Positions 24,828-32,622 of a stretch of 64,000 nt of DNA are shown here, one piece after another. Position 1 is the stretch's first letter. Every line of letters begins with the position of its first letter. Location of the stretch: positions 558,001 through 622,000 of the forward strand of contig CAYOJW010000002.1 in assembly GCA_964404445.1 (NCBI GenBank), given 5' to 3'. The position numbers were made by a program, and so were the translations under genes. The notes beneath the pieces were generated by a model. The model saw only the letters and a list, made by a program, of their open reading frames with translations. It had not been told where the DNA came from and made no database searches. The DNA comes from UBA2336 sp964404445 (GTDB taxonomy: Bacteria; Bacteroidota; Bacteroidia; Cytophagales; Cyclobacteriaceae).

Positions 24828-26015
24828 ATGAACCTGATTTTGTTTGACGACCCAACCACCCGCACAAACTTATTGCCCTTTACCTATACCCGGCCTGTTG
24901 CGCTCATCCGTGTCGGTATCCTCACCATCCGCGAAAAGTGGGAAAAACGGTTAAACACACAAGCCTCGTTTTTAACCGAAGCATATCTTCAAAAAAAATA
25001 CCCGGTCAGGGCATCGCACGACAACCTGTTCGTGAACGCAGCCTGGTGCCCTAACGATAAGGCCATCGCTCAATTGCGGTTGTTATTGACGGGTGAAGTG
25101 TTAATACAAGACAACACCATATTGGCCTGGCGCAGTGCCGATATGTCGCTGCCCGACCTTACGAAAAGCATACCACGCATTTTTTCGGGCGAGGTAACGC
25201 TGATCGATCAGGTTTGGAAAATATTTCAGCATAACGCTGCCGAAATCAAAGCCGACTACGCCCGGATTACCGCAGGGCGTACTTCGGCCGGTATAAACGA
25301 CAAGCACACGGTTGTTTATAACGAACAAAACATTTTTGTTGAAGAAGGCGTGCACATCCGCGCAGCCGTACTCAATGCCGAAGACGGCCCAATCTATTTA
25401 GGAAAAAATTCGGTTGTACAGGAAGGCGCACTGATAAAAGGCCCGTTTGCCTTGTGCGAAGGCTCAACCGTGAACATGGGCGGTAAAATGCGGGGCGATT
25501 CAACCATTGGCCCTTATTCTAAAGTAGGCGGTGAAGTGAGCAACTCGGTAATTTTTGGGTACAGCAATAAAGGCCACGATGGTTTTATGGGCAACACGGT
25601 GTTAGGCGAATGGTGTAACCTCGGAGCCGACACCAATACCTCAAACCTCAAAAATAATTACGAAAATGTAAAGTTATGGAACCACACGCAAAACGATTTC
25701 GTGAACACCGGTTTGCAGTTTTGCGGATTGATGATGGGCGACCATAGCAAGTGCAGCATTAACACCATGTTTAATACGGGTACAGTGGTAGGCGTATCGG
25801 CCAATATTTTTGGTGATGGTTTCCCCGATAAATTTGTGCCCTCGTTTGCCTGGGGCGGAACTAATGGTTATACAACGTACCAGCTAAACAAAGCTTTAGA
25901 AACAGCCGAAAAAGTAATGGCCAGACGCAACATACAATTAGATGATACTGAGAAAAGAATTTTAAAACACATATTTGAATACACAACTCAAAACCGGGTT
26001 TGGGAGAAAAAATAG
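24828..26015 (+). CDS. Alternative bacterial GlmU-type protein: sugar-nucleotide transferase with left-handed beta-helix acetyltransferase
   Basis: This 395-residue cytosolic protein matches the alternative GlmU group of Bacteroidota, expected to make UDP-GlcNAc or a related activated sugar for peptidoglycan and lipopolysaccharide. The N-terminal part has RPVALIRVGILTIREKWEK. The C-terminal half has a hexapeptide-repeat left-handed beta helix (about residues 180-350: GPIYLGKNSVVQEGALIKGP, GPYSKVGGEVSNSVIFGYSN, GNTVLGEWCNLGADTNTSN). I set the start at ATG 24828 (MNLILFDDPTTRTNL), because the 40 upstream codons read through a terminator and repeat-like G/C-rich sequence. Confidence 0.88.
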   Translation: MNLILFDDPTTRTNLLPFTYTRPVALIRVGILTIREKWEKRLNTQASFLTEAYLQKKYPVRASHDNLFVNAAWCPNDKAIAQLRLLLTGEVLIQDNTILAWRSADMSLPDLTKSIPRIFSGEVTLIDQVWKIFQHNAAEIKADYARITAGRTSAGINDKHTVVYNEQNIFVEEGVHIRAAVLNAEDGPIYLGKNSVVQEGALIKGPFALCEGSTVNMGGKMRGDSTIGPYSKVGGEVSNSVIFGYSNKGHDGFMGNTVLGEWCNLGADTNTSNLKNNYENVKLWNHTQNDFVNTGLQFCGLMMGDHSKCSINTMFNTGTVVGVSANIFGDGFPDKFVPSFAWGGTNGYTTYQLNKALETAEKVMARRNIQLDDTEKRILKHIFEYTTQNRVWEKK

Positions 26016-26020
26016 ACAAC

Positions 26021-26830
26021 ATGGAAATAAAAATGAACAAGTTTTTAAAGATAGTATGGTCAATAAACGGAGTAGTGATCTTGATATTAGCTCTTTTTGT
26101 TGGCGTGATTTTAATCGATGAACTTATCAGAAAATTTTCATATCGCTATTCGCCTCCTCAGGTTATTGTTGGTAAAGACCTTGAGAAAGCAAAGGAAAAG
26201 GGACTGGTTTTACAGGGATTGGAGTATCACGAACCTAAATCAATTCACGGAACTGATGGCTATCTTCTTCCTATCAGGGTAAAAACCTATGAAAAGCCTA
26301 AAGCAGAAATAGAAACAGAAGTAGCGAATGAGTTGTCAAATTTTCAATATTCAAAAAAAATAAATTCCTACCAAAACACTGTCAACGTTATTTTTTTGAA
26401 TAAAGATTTTAACGTTACACAAATGCTGTTGAACAAAAGAGGCTTTGTAAAATCTTTTAGCTATCCTATGCCTTCAAATAATTCTTATGATGATACAACC
26501 CCTGATCCAACTCAACAACACATTACCTATTTGATTGGTTTCGAAGACACAAATAAAGATGGCTTGCTCGACTCAGAAGATAAGAGCGATTTATATATAT
26601 CAAGCTTGCGGGGTGAAAATCTAACAAAGGTTACTACCGAAGTTGATGTACTCAATCACTCGTTTATTAACGATAATCAAATATTAATAAAGTACATAAC
26701 CCGGAATGAAACAAGAAGAGAACACAAACGGGAATATTTCGCTAAATACTCCATTAAAGAGAAAAGACTGGAGGAACTCACATCCCTTCATACCGCACTG
26801 GATGAACTCGAAAAATTCCTTGTAAAATGA
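26021..26830 (+). CDS. Membrane-anchored protein of unknown function
   Basis: I do not recognise this gene. ATG 26021 starts six bases after the upstream stop; the longer frame starts at a TTG inside glmU and is less likely. A single membrane segment near the N-terminus (IVWSINGVVILILALFVGVILI) is followed by about 230 residues that would lie outside the cytoplasm. A D-x-N-x-D-G-x-x-D element (DTNKDGLLDSED, near two thirds of the protein) resembles an EF-hand or dockerin-like calcium loop. The gene is richer in A/T than its neighbours and overlaps the next gene by four bases (ATGA). This suggests later insertion between glmU and the polymerase subunit gene; it could be a lineage-specific envelope protein. 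Confidence 0.6.
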   Translation: MEIKMNKFLKIVWSINGVVILILALFVGVILIDELIRKFSYRYSPPQVIVGKDLEKAKEKGLVLQGLEYHEPKSIHGTDGYLLPIRVKTYEKPKAEIETEVANELSNFQYSKKINSYQNTVNVIFLNKDFNVTQMLLNKRGFVKSFSYPMPSNNSYDDTTPDPTQQHITYLIGFEDTNKDGLLDSEDKSDLYISSLRGENLTKVTTEVDVLNHSFINDNQILIKYITRNETRREHKREYFAKYSIKEKRLEELTSLHTALDELEKFLVK

Positions 26831-27951
26831 AATTCTCCGACATACCCGGTTTAGACGAAACAAAACAAGTGCTGATCGATTCGGTAACAAGCGGTCATGT
26901 TGCGCACGCCCAGTTGTTTGTAGGCGCTGAAGGTGCGTTAAACCTTCCGTTAGCGCTGGCATATGCCGCGTACATTCATTGTCAGGATAAACAACCCAGC
27001 GATTCGTGCGGCAAATGTGCAGCGTGCAGTAAAAGTTTAAAATACATCCATCCCGATACACACTTTGTATTTCCGCTCAGCAATGTTAAAAACGATAAAG
27101 ACGAAGAACGCTTTAAGGCCGAGATATTAAAATCGTGGCGTATATTTTTGCATGAACAGCCGTTTGGCGATTTAAACGACTGGACTACCGCGTATGGCGG
27201 TGAAGACAAACAGGCGTTAATCTCGCGCGAAGAAAGCCGCGAAATCATTAAAACGCTTTCACTGAAACCGTTCGAGAGTCAATCGAAAATTATGATCATC
27301 TGGCAGCCTGAGTATATGCACCCCTCAGCCGCCAACGGTATTCTTAAAATATTGGAAGAACCTGCCCCGAATACATACTTCATATTGGTTACCAACGCGG
27401 CCGACAGGTTACTTGCTACCATCCTGTCGCGCACACAAATCATTACCGTGCCCTTATTAGCCGATACCGACATCAGGGAATACCTCGTTGAAAAAAAATC
27501 TATCGAACCGAAACGTGCCGCTGCCTTAACGCAGTTGGCCGAAGGCCGGATAAATCAGGCGTTCCGTTTAGCCGAAAACGAAGAAGACGACAACGCCCCG
27601 CAATTCATCGAATGGATGCGCGCCTGTTTCAAAAAAAGTTATGGAAGCCTTGTTGGCATGGCCGATACATTTCACACATTGGATAAACTCCGCCAGCGGA
27701 ATATTTTACAGTACAGCATGAACATGATGCGCGAGTCGCTCATCAAAACTTCTGGAGCCGATACGCTTCATCGTGTACAGGGCGAAGAATTAAAATTCAT
27801 TCAGGATTTCAGTAAAGTGATGACCATTCACAAAATTGAAAAATCGTTCAGATTTATGAACGATGCCGCCTATCATTTAGAACGCAACGGAAGCGCTAAA
27901 ATGATTTTTCTGGATTTATCACTACAACTTTCAAAAACTATTAATCCGTAA
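26827..27951 (+). CDS. DNA polymerase III, delta-prime subunit (clamp loader)
   Basis: This 374-residue protein is a clamp-loader subunit used to place the sliding clamp at replication primers. The degenerate P-loop region is FVGAEGALNLPLALAYA. A cysteine cluster follows (C in IHCQDKQ, then CGKCAAC), the zinc module of delta-prime/gamma proteins. EILEEPAPNTYFILVT-like text (here KILEEPAPNTYFILVT), ATILSRTQ (sensor/arginine-finger region) and the helical C-terminus complete the pattern. Family members from Bacteroidota have this length. It overlaps the preceding membrane-protein gene by four bases. The assignment as delta-prime over delta rests on the Zn cluster and the degenerate P-loop. Confidence 0.87.
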   Translation: MKFSDIPGLDETKQVLIDSVTSGHVAHAQLFVGAEGALNLPLALAYAAYIHCQDKQPSDSCGKCAACSKSLKYIHPDTHFVFPLSNVKNDKDEERFKAEILKSWRIFLHEQPFGDLNDWTTAYGGEDKQALISREESREIIKTLSLKPFESQSKIMIIWQPEYMHPSAANGILKILEEPAPNTYFILVTNAADRLLATILSRTQIITVPLLADTDIREYLVEKKSIEPKRAAALTQLAEGRINQAFRLAENEEDDNAPQFIEWMRACFKKSYGSLVGMADTFHTLDKLRQRNILQYSMNMMRESLIKTSGADTLHRVQGEELKFIQDFSKVMTIHKIEKSFRFMNDAAYHLERNGSAKMIFLDLSLQLSKTINP

Positions 27952-28022
27952 AGGGGGTGAAGAAATTAAAAAGCATACTCTCTAAATAATAAAATACCCA
28001 CACAAAGGCGTTCCCAATTTTA

Positions 28023-28030
28023 TACCTTTG
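28023..28030 (+). promoter_or_regulatory. Candidate minus-7 box for the isomerase gene
   Basis: TACCTTTG matches the TANNTTTG consensus 18 bases before the ATG. No TTTG is seen at the expected upstream position. Confidence 0.4.
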
Positions 28031-28048
28031 TTATTTAGCTTAAATACC

Positions 28049-28933
28049 ATGAACAAAACCATTCTGTTTGCTTTACTTTTTGGCAACCTGCTTACGGCCT
28101 GCGCCCAACAAAAAAAAGATGAAAGTGTTGTTACCATCAAAACGCCTTATGGCGAGATGGTCGCTATTTTATATGACGAAACACCCAAACACAAGGCCAA
28201 TTTCATTAAACTGATCAACGAAAAATTTTACGACAGCCTGTTGTTTCACCGCGTAATGCCCGAGTTTATGATTCAGGGAGGCGACCCCAACTCTAAAAAG
28301 GCAACTGCCGGGCAACCCCTCGGCAATGGCGGACCCGGTTATACCATCGATGCCGAAATCAACCCGAAGCTGTTTCACGAACGCGGAGCGCTTTCGGCTG
28401 CACGGTTAAGCGACCAGATGAACCCGACAAAAGCCTCCAGCGGAAGCCAGTTTTACATTGTGCAAGGCAAAAAATACACACCCGAAGAACTTAGCCAGCT
28501 TGAGCAAAACATTAACAACAGTCGCAAAAGCACGTTGTTGCGCGAAATTTTACTAATGCCGCAATACGCATCCGTTATGCAACTCATCAACGAAAAACAA
28601 CAAGCACAGGATGGCGCATGGCTCAACGAATTTTTTGAAAAGAGCGATACGCTTATTCAAAAAGCAAAACCCGGTTACACACGTTTTGCGTTTACCGATA
28701 AACAAAAAGAACTGTACACCACCGTGGAAGGTACACCTTTTCTTGATGGCGATTATACCGTGTTCGGAAAAGTAATTAAGGGCATTGAGGTTGTGGGCAA
28801 GATTACCGCGTTACCAAAAGATACGCAAAACCGCCCCACCGAAGACGTTCGCATGACGATCACCGTTGAACAGATGTCGCGCAAGAAAATTGAAAAAGAA
28901 TACGGTTACGTTTTCCCGGAAATCAGTAAGTAA
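28049..28933 (+). CDS. Lipoprotein peptidyl-prolyl cis-trans isomerase, cyclophilin type
   Basis: This enzyme would catalyse proline isomerisation during folding in the envelope. The start is at ATG 28049, giving MNKTILFALLFGNLLTACAQQ with a lipobox (LTAC), so it is probably a lipoprotein. The cyclophilin domain runs from VVTIKTPYGEMVAIL, with the catalytic arginine and FHRVMPEFMIQGGDP, GPGYTIDAE, SGSQFYIVQG and DYTVFGKVIKGIEVVGKI. A helical insertion of about 60 residues (YTPEELSQLEQNINN ...) interrupts the domain between the SQFYIV strand and the C-terminal strands; similar insertions occur in other Bacteroidota homologues. It shares one base with the downstream reductase gene. Confidence 0.9.
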   Translation: MNKTILFALLFGNLLTACAQQKKDESVVTIKTPYGEMVAILYDETPKHKANFIKLINEKFYDSLLFHRVMPEFMIQGGDPNSKKATAGQPLGNGGPGYTIDAEINPKLFHERGALSAARLSDQMNPTKASSGSQFYIVQGKKYTPEELSQLEQNINNSRKSTLLREILLMPQYASVMQLINEKQQAQDGAWLNEFFEKSDTLIQKAKPGYTRFAFTDKQKELYTTVEGTPFLDGDYTVFGKVIKGIEVVGKITALPKDTQNRPTEDVRMTITVEQMSRKKIEKEYGYVFPEISK

Positions 28934-29829
28934 TGAAAATTTTCATCACCGGGGCAAACGGTTTATTGGGGCAAAAATTAGTAAACCTGTTACAACAACA
29001 GACAGGGGTTCATCTTATTGCCACTGCACGGTCGGCTTCGGTATTGCCCATCAGCCGTGGCGAGTTTCATATACTCGATATAACCAATCCCAATCAGGTT
29101 GATGCCGTGCTGCGCACAACCCGGCCTGATGTTGTGATCCACACAGCCGCCATGACAAATGTCGATCAGTGTGAGAACGAACGCGAAGCCTGTTGGCTGA
29201 ACAACGTTACGGCCATTGAATACCTTGTGCAAGCCTGTACACAATACAACATTCGCTTAGTTCATGTTTCCACCGATTTTATTTTTGACGGAACCGAAGG
29301 CCCTCTTACAGAAACGGCTCAACCCAATCCGGTAAACTATTATGGCGAGAGTAAATTGGCCGCTGAAAAAATTATTCAGCAAAGCAATGTATCATGGTGC
29401 ATACTCCGCACCGTGCTCGTGTACGGTGTTTCCACCGATATGAGCAGATCAAATATTGTGTTGTGGGTAAAGAAAAGTCTGGAAGAGGGTAAAAAAATAT
29501 CGGTTGTAAACGATCAATGGCGTACGCCTACTTTAGCCGAAGACCTCGCCACGGGATGCTACTTAGCCGCCATTAAAAAGGCAACCGGCATATACCACAT
29601 TTCGGGTAAAGATTTTATAACCCCTTACGACATCGCATTGCAAACAGCAAAGTTCTTTAACCTCGATGCTTCCCTGATCCAGCCAACCGACTCCGCTGTT
29701 TTTAAGCAACCTGCCCGCAGACCGTTAAAAACGGGTTTCATCATCGATAAAGCAAAAAAGGAACTTGGCTATGAGCCGCATTCCTTTTCAGAAGGTCTTG
29801 CTGTTTTAGCGGGGCAGATAAATCAATGA
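28933..29829 (+). CDS. RmlD-like NAD(P)-dependent sugar-nucleotide reductase/epimerase (extended SDR)
   Basis: This 298-residue cytosolic oxidoreductase is an extended short-chain dehydrogenase. It has the dinucleotide-binding GANGLLGQK motif (residues 7-15) and the catalytic YxxxK in NYYGESKLAAE, with the preceding STDFIFDGTEG. It resembles dTDP-4-dehydrorhamnose reductase (RmlD), but no other rhamnose-pathway gene is nearby, so the true substrate is uncertain. The start codon shares one base with the stop of the isomerase gene (TAATG), suggesting co-translation. It ends 8 bp before the stop of the convergent HepT gene. Confidence 0.85.
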   Translation: MKIFITGANGLLGQKLVNLLQQQTGVHLIATARSASVLPISRGEFHILDITNPNQVDAVLRTTRPDVVIHTAAMTNVDQCENEREACWLNNVTAIEYLVQACTQYNIRLVHVSTDFIFDGTEGPLTETAQPNPVNYYGESKLAAEKIIQQSNVSWCILRTVLVYGVSTDMSRSNIVLWVKKSLEEGKKISVVNDQWRTPTLAEDLATGCYLAAIKKATGIYHISGKDFITPYDIALQTAKFFNLDASLIQPTDSAVFKQPARRPLKTGFIIDKAKKELGYEPHSFSEGLAVLAGQINQ

Positions 29830-29837
29830 TATATTCC

Positions 29838-30170
29838 CTACTTTAAAAGTTCTTTCACTTCTTCGTTCAATGTCGGCAGGTTTCTGATAATGATCCCCCA
29901 CAAAATATCCTCCGAAACAGAATCGTAACCGTGAATAATTCTATTCCTTGTATCAACAATTTTTCTTGTGTCTGAAATTTTGATGTTCGGTTCGGCTTTA
30001 AGGATTCTGGTCATGGCCTCCCCAATAATTTCAATATTCCTTTCAACCGCTCGTTTTGTTTTCAGGTCTTTTTGGAAATCTTTAAAATTTTTTATTTCAG
30101 GAATGAATGAGTTGATTTCCTGAATAGCCTGTTCGATGTCTTTTAACCAGGTCTTTACTTCATTATCCAT
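29838..30170 (-). CDS. HepT-family toxin (RNase-like HEPN protein)
   Basis: This 110-residue HEPN-domain protein is the likely toxin of a HepT/MntA module. The predicted catalytic RX4-6HXY motif is RNRIIHGY near residue 80. All-helical, with DTRKIVDTRNRIIHGYDSVSEDILW and a C-terminal LNEEVKELLK tail. In the known module, MntA adds AMP units to the HepT tyrosine and so blocks RNase activity. The gene overlaps the MntA-like gene by eight bases, with MntA upstream. The predicted role follows from the family. Confidence 0.88.
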   Translation of the reverse strand: MDNEVKTWLKDIEQAIQEINSFIPEIKNFKDFQKDLKTKRAVERNIEIIGEAMTRILKAEPNIKISDTRKIVDTRNRIIHGYDSVSEDILWGIIIRNLPTLNEEVKELLK

Positions 30171-30468
30171 ACACCAAAATCTTGGTTTTATCGATACGCT
30201 CTTTTAAGAATGGGTTTTTGATCGCTTTATTTTCTAACAAGTCAATTTGCCTGTTCAATATTTTCTCTAATTCAAACTTTAAATCGAAGTAATTGTCCGT
30301 GTATTCGATTGGGTCTTCTATTTTGAAATCTACAACCAAATCAACATCACTATTGTCTGTGAATTTTGCGGTATTAACCGAACCAAACGAATACAGCGTG
30401 TTCACTTTATGGTTTTCACAAAGTTCTTGAATTTGGTTCTTGTACGTTTCAATTAATCCCATGCTCAA
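30163..30468 (-). CDS. MntA-family nucleotidyltransferase, antitoxin
   Basis: This 101-residue minimal nucleotidyltransferase has the GSX10DXD active-site pattern (FGSVNTAKFTDNSDVDLVVDF, about residues 28-48) followed by a third acidic residue further along (IDLLE). It would polyAMPylate the HepT tyrosine to neutralise it. ATG 30468 or the internal ATG at 30462 could be the start, with little consequence. It sits upstream of, and overlaps, the HepT gene, as in characterised pairs. A gap of about 120 bp separates it from the permease gene upstream; I saw no clear promoter or operator there. Confidence 0.88.
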   Translation of the reverse strand: MSMGLIETYKNQIQELCENHKVNTLYSFGSVNTAKFTDNSDVDLVVDFKIEDPIEYTDNYFDLKFELEKILNRQIDLLENKAIKNPFLKERIDKTKILVYG

Positions 30469-30588
30469 ATTTACTCAATTTCCTTTTTCAAACGTGAACG
30501 AAGTATAATTTAACACTACGTTTCCGCAACTGAATGCTGTTGCGTTATACCGATGTTCAGTTATACTGATTGTCGTTTTTGTACGCAA

Positions 30589-31986
30589 CTATTTCTTATT
30601 CCGCATTACCCAATAATAAATGGGTATTCCGATCAGGGTGATGATCAGTCCCGGCCAGGTGAACTGCGGTTTGTAAACAATCAACAGGGTGCAGAAGGTT
30701 AACCCCATTACAACATACACTAATGGCAACACCGGGTAACCAAATGCTTTGTACGGACGGGGTGCATCGGGGCGTTTTTTGCGAAGTATAAAAATGCCCA
30801 CAATGGTTAGCACATAAAACAGCACCACCACAAACGAAACCATATCTAACAGATCGCCATACTTGCCGCTTAAACACCACGCGCAGGCTAATGCGCATTG
30901 TACCCACAACGCCAACTGCGGCACGGCAAACTTATTCAGTTCACCGGCCTGTTTAAAAAAGAGGCCGTCTTTGGCCATAGTATAATACACACGGGCGCCT
31001 GCTAATATCAAACCGTTGTTGCACCCGAAGGTTGAAATCATGATCATCAGGGCAATGATTACCGTACCAATGTTCCCGAAAATCACGTGCGAGGCCACAA
31101 CAGCCACACGGTCTTTCTCGGCAAAAGCAATTTCGTTCAATGGCAACACACCGGTGTACATCATGTTGGTGCTGATGTATATAACGCTTACGATGAGTGT
31201 GCCGAGGAACAAGCTCAACCCGATGTTGCGTTGCGGGTTTTTAATTTCGCCCGCGATAAACGTAACGTTGTTCCAGGCATCGCTGCTGAAAATTGAACCT
31301 ACCATAGCCGCAGCAATCGCCCCAAGCGCAGCAATCAGCGTGTATTGTTCAAACGTTCCGGCACCGGTCATCTTTTGCAGGCTCCAAGCATTTTCCCAGT
31401 TGGCCGAAAATACATCGCCCTTCATCATAATCAACCCGAAAACAATCAGTCCGAACAGGCTCACTAATTTGGTAATGGTAAAGCTGGTTTGAATGGCCTT
31501 ACCGCCCTGCACGCCACGGGTGTTGATGTACGTTAACAAAATAATGGTAGCGATGGATAATAGCTGCGCAGGCGAAACCGAAAACGATCCGATGCTGAAC
31601 AGCACCAGGTCTTCGCTTACACCTGGAATGAGATACGCGGTAAATTTTGAAAACGCCACCCCTACGGCTGCAATGGTGGCGGTTTGAATGACTGCAAAGA
31701 AACTCCATCCGTATAAAAAACCCATTAATGGATTGTACGCTTCTTTCAAATACACGTATTGCCCACCAGCCTTGGGGTACATCCCGCTTAGCTCGCCATA
31801 GCTTACGGCTGCCGTGATAGTCATAAAACCGGTGATAGCCCACACGGCAATCAGCCACCCGGCACTGCCCACATTACGGACAATATCGGCACTTACAATA
31901 AAAATTCCGGAACCAATCATCGAACCCGCCACAATCATGGTAGCATCGCGAAGACCCAGTACGGGCTTAAAGTTTGTTTCGCTCAT
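30589..31986 (-). CDS. APC-family amino-acid permease
   Basis: This is an inner-membrane transporter of 465 residues with about twelve hydrophobic segments. The first segment contains the classic amino-acid/polyamine/organocation motif (ATMIVAGSMIGSGIFIVSADI). FSSDAWNNVTFIAGEIKNPQRN is the conserved transmembrane 6 region loop of the family. The C-terminus ends in short basic residues (WVMRNKK). It probably takes up a neutral amino acid or exchanges substrates; the exact substrate cannot be assigned. The gene is transcribed alone on this strand, between the HepT/MntA pair and a coiled-coil protein. Confidence 0.92.
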   Translation of the reverse strand: MSETNFKPVLGLRDATMIVAGSMIGSGIFIVSADIVRNVGSAGWLIAVWAITGFMTITAAVSYGELSGMYPKAGGQYVYLKEAYNPLMGFLYGWSFFAVIQTATIAAVGVAFSKFTAYLIPGVSEDLVLFSIGSFSVSPAQLLSIATIILLTYINTRGVQGGKAIQTSFTITKLVSLFGLIVFGLIMMKGDVFSANWENAWSLQKMTGAGTFEQYTLIAALGAIAAAMVGSIFSSDAWNNVTFIAGEIKNPQRNIGLSLFLGTLIVSVIYISTNMMYTGVLPLNEIAFAEKDRVAVVASHVIFGNIGTVIIALMIMISTFGCNNGLILAGARVYYTMAKDGLFFKQAGELNKFAVPQLALWVQCALACAWCLSGKYGDLLDMVSFVVVLFYVLTIVGIFILRKKRPDAPRPYKAFGYPVLPLVYVVMGLTFCTLLIVYKPQFTWPGLIITLIGIPIYYWVMRNKK

Positions 31987-32066
31987 GTAGTTTAGGTCAG
32001 CTAAGGCGGGTAAGATAGGGATTTCAAATCAAAACGAAAATGCCGGTTGCATAACGATCAACAAAC

Positions 32067-32543
32067 CTACTCTTTGGTTGTAACTGCTTCGATAGCGTAT
32101 TTGTATTTTGCTTCGGTTTCGGCTAATTCGGCTTTCCCCCGTTGCTCTATCGTGATGATTTTAAGACGGTATGCTTCCACGACAGCGGTAATTTCTTTCG
32201 CATGTCGCTTTTCAACCTGTGCTATCTTTTGCTCGTATTGCTGTTTAAGGGCTTCAGTAGTTTTAACATCTGATTTATTCTTTTCCAATTCGACTTCGGC
32301 CGATACCCGCAGGGCTTCCATTTCATGTTTGGCTGCATTGTTTAATGTTGCTTGCGCCTGCTGACCAGCTTGTTGTACAGCAAATAATTCGCGTTGCAAC
32401 TGTGTGCGGATGGAATCCAACTCGTGCGATGCCTGGCGTTGCAATTTTTCGATCTGCTCTTTCGCTTTTTTATGTTGGGCGTGTACCGTGATCGTTCCAC
32501 ATAAAGCAATCAACAGGGAAACAAAATATGCACTGTGTTTCAT
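32067..32543 (-). CDS. Exported coiled-coil protein of unknown function
   Basis: This 158-residue protein has a signal peptide (MKHSAYFVSLLIALCGTITVHAQ) followed by continuous charged helix from about residue 25 to 150, with abundant Glu, Lys, Ala and Gln (KAKEQIEKLQRQASHELDSI at the start). The pattern is typical of a periplasmic coiled coil, perhaps similar in style to Skp-like chaperones, but no family signature is visible. It stands between an amino-acid permease and the PafA-type phosphatase on the same strand. Confidence 0.6.
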   Translation of the reverse strand: MKHSAYFVSLLIALCGTITVHAQHKKAKEQIEKLQRQASHELDSIRTQLQRELFAVQQAGQQAQATLNNAAKHEMEALRVSAEVELEKNKSDVKTTEALKQQYEQKIAQVEKRHAKEITAVVEAYRLKIITIEQRGKAELAETEAKYKYAIEAVTTKE

Positions 32544-32622
32544 ACGATATAGTTCATGCCTGAATTTACATTTTGATGCTATAAAAGTCTGCCATAAAGT
32601 ATCTTAATTAGATGTACTACAC

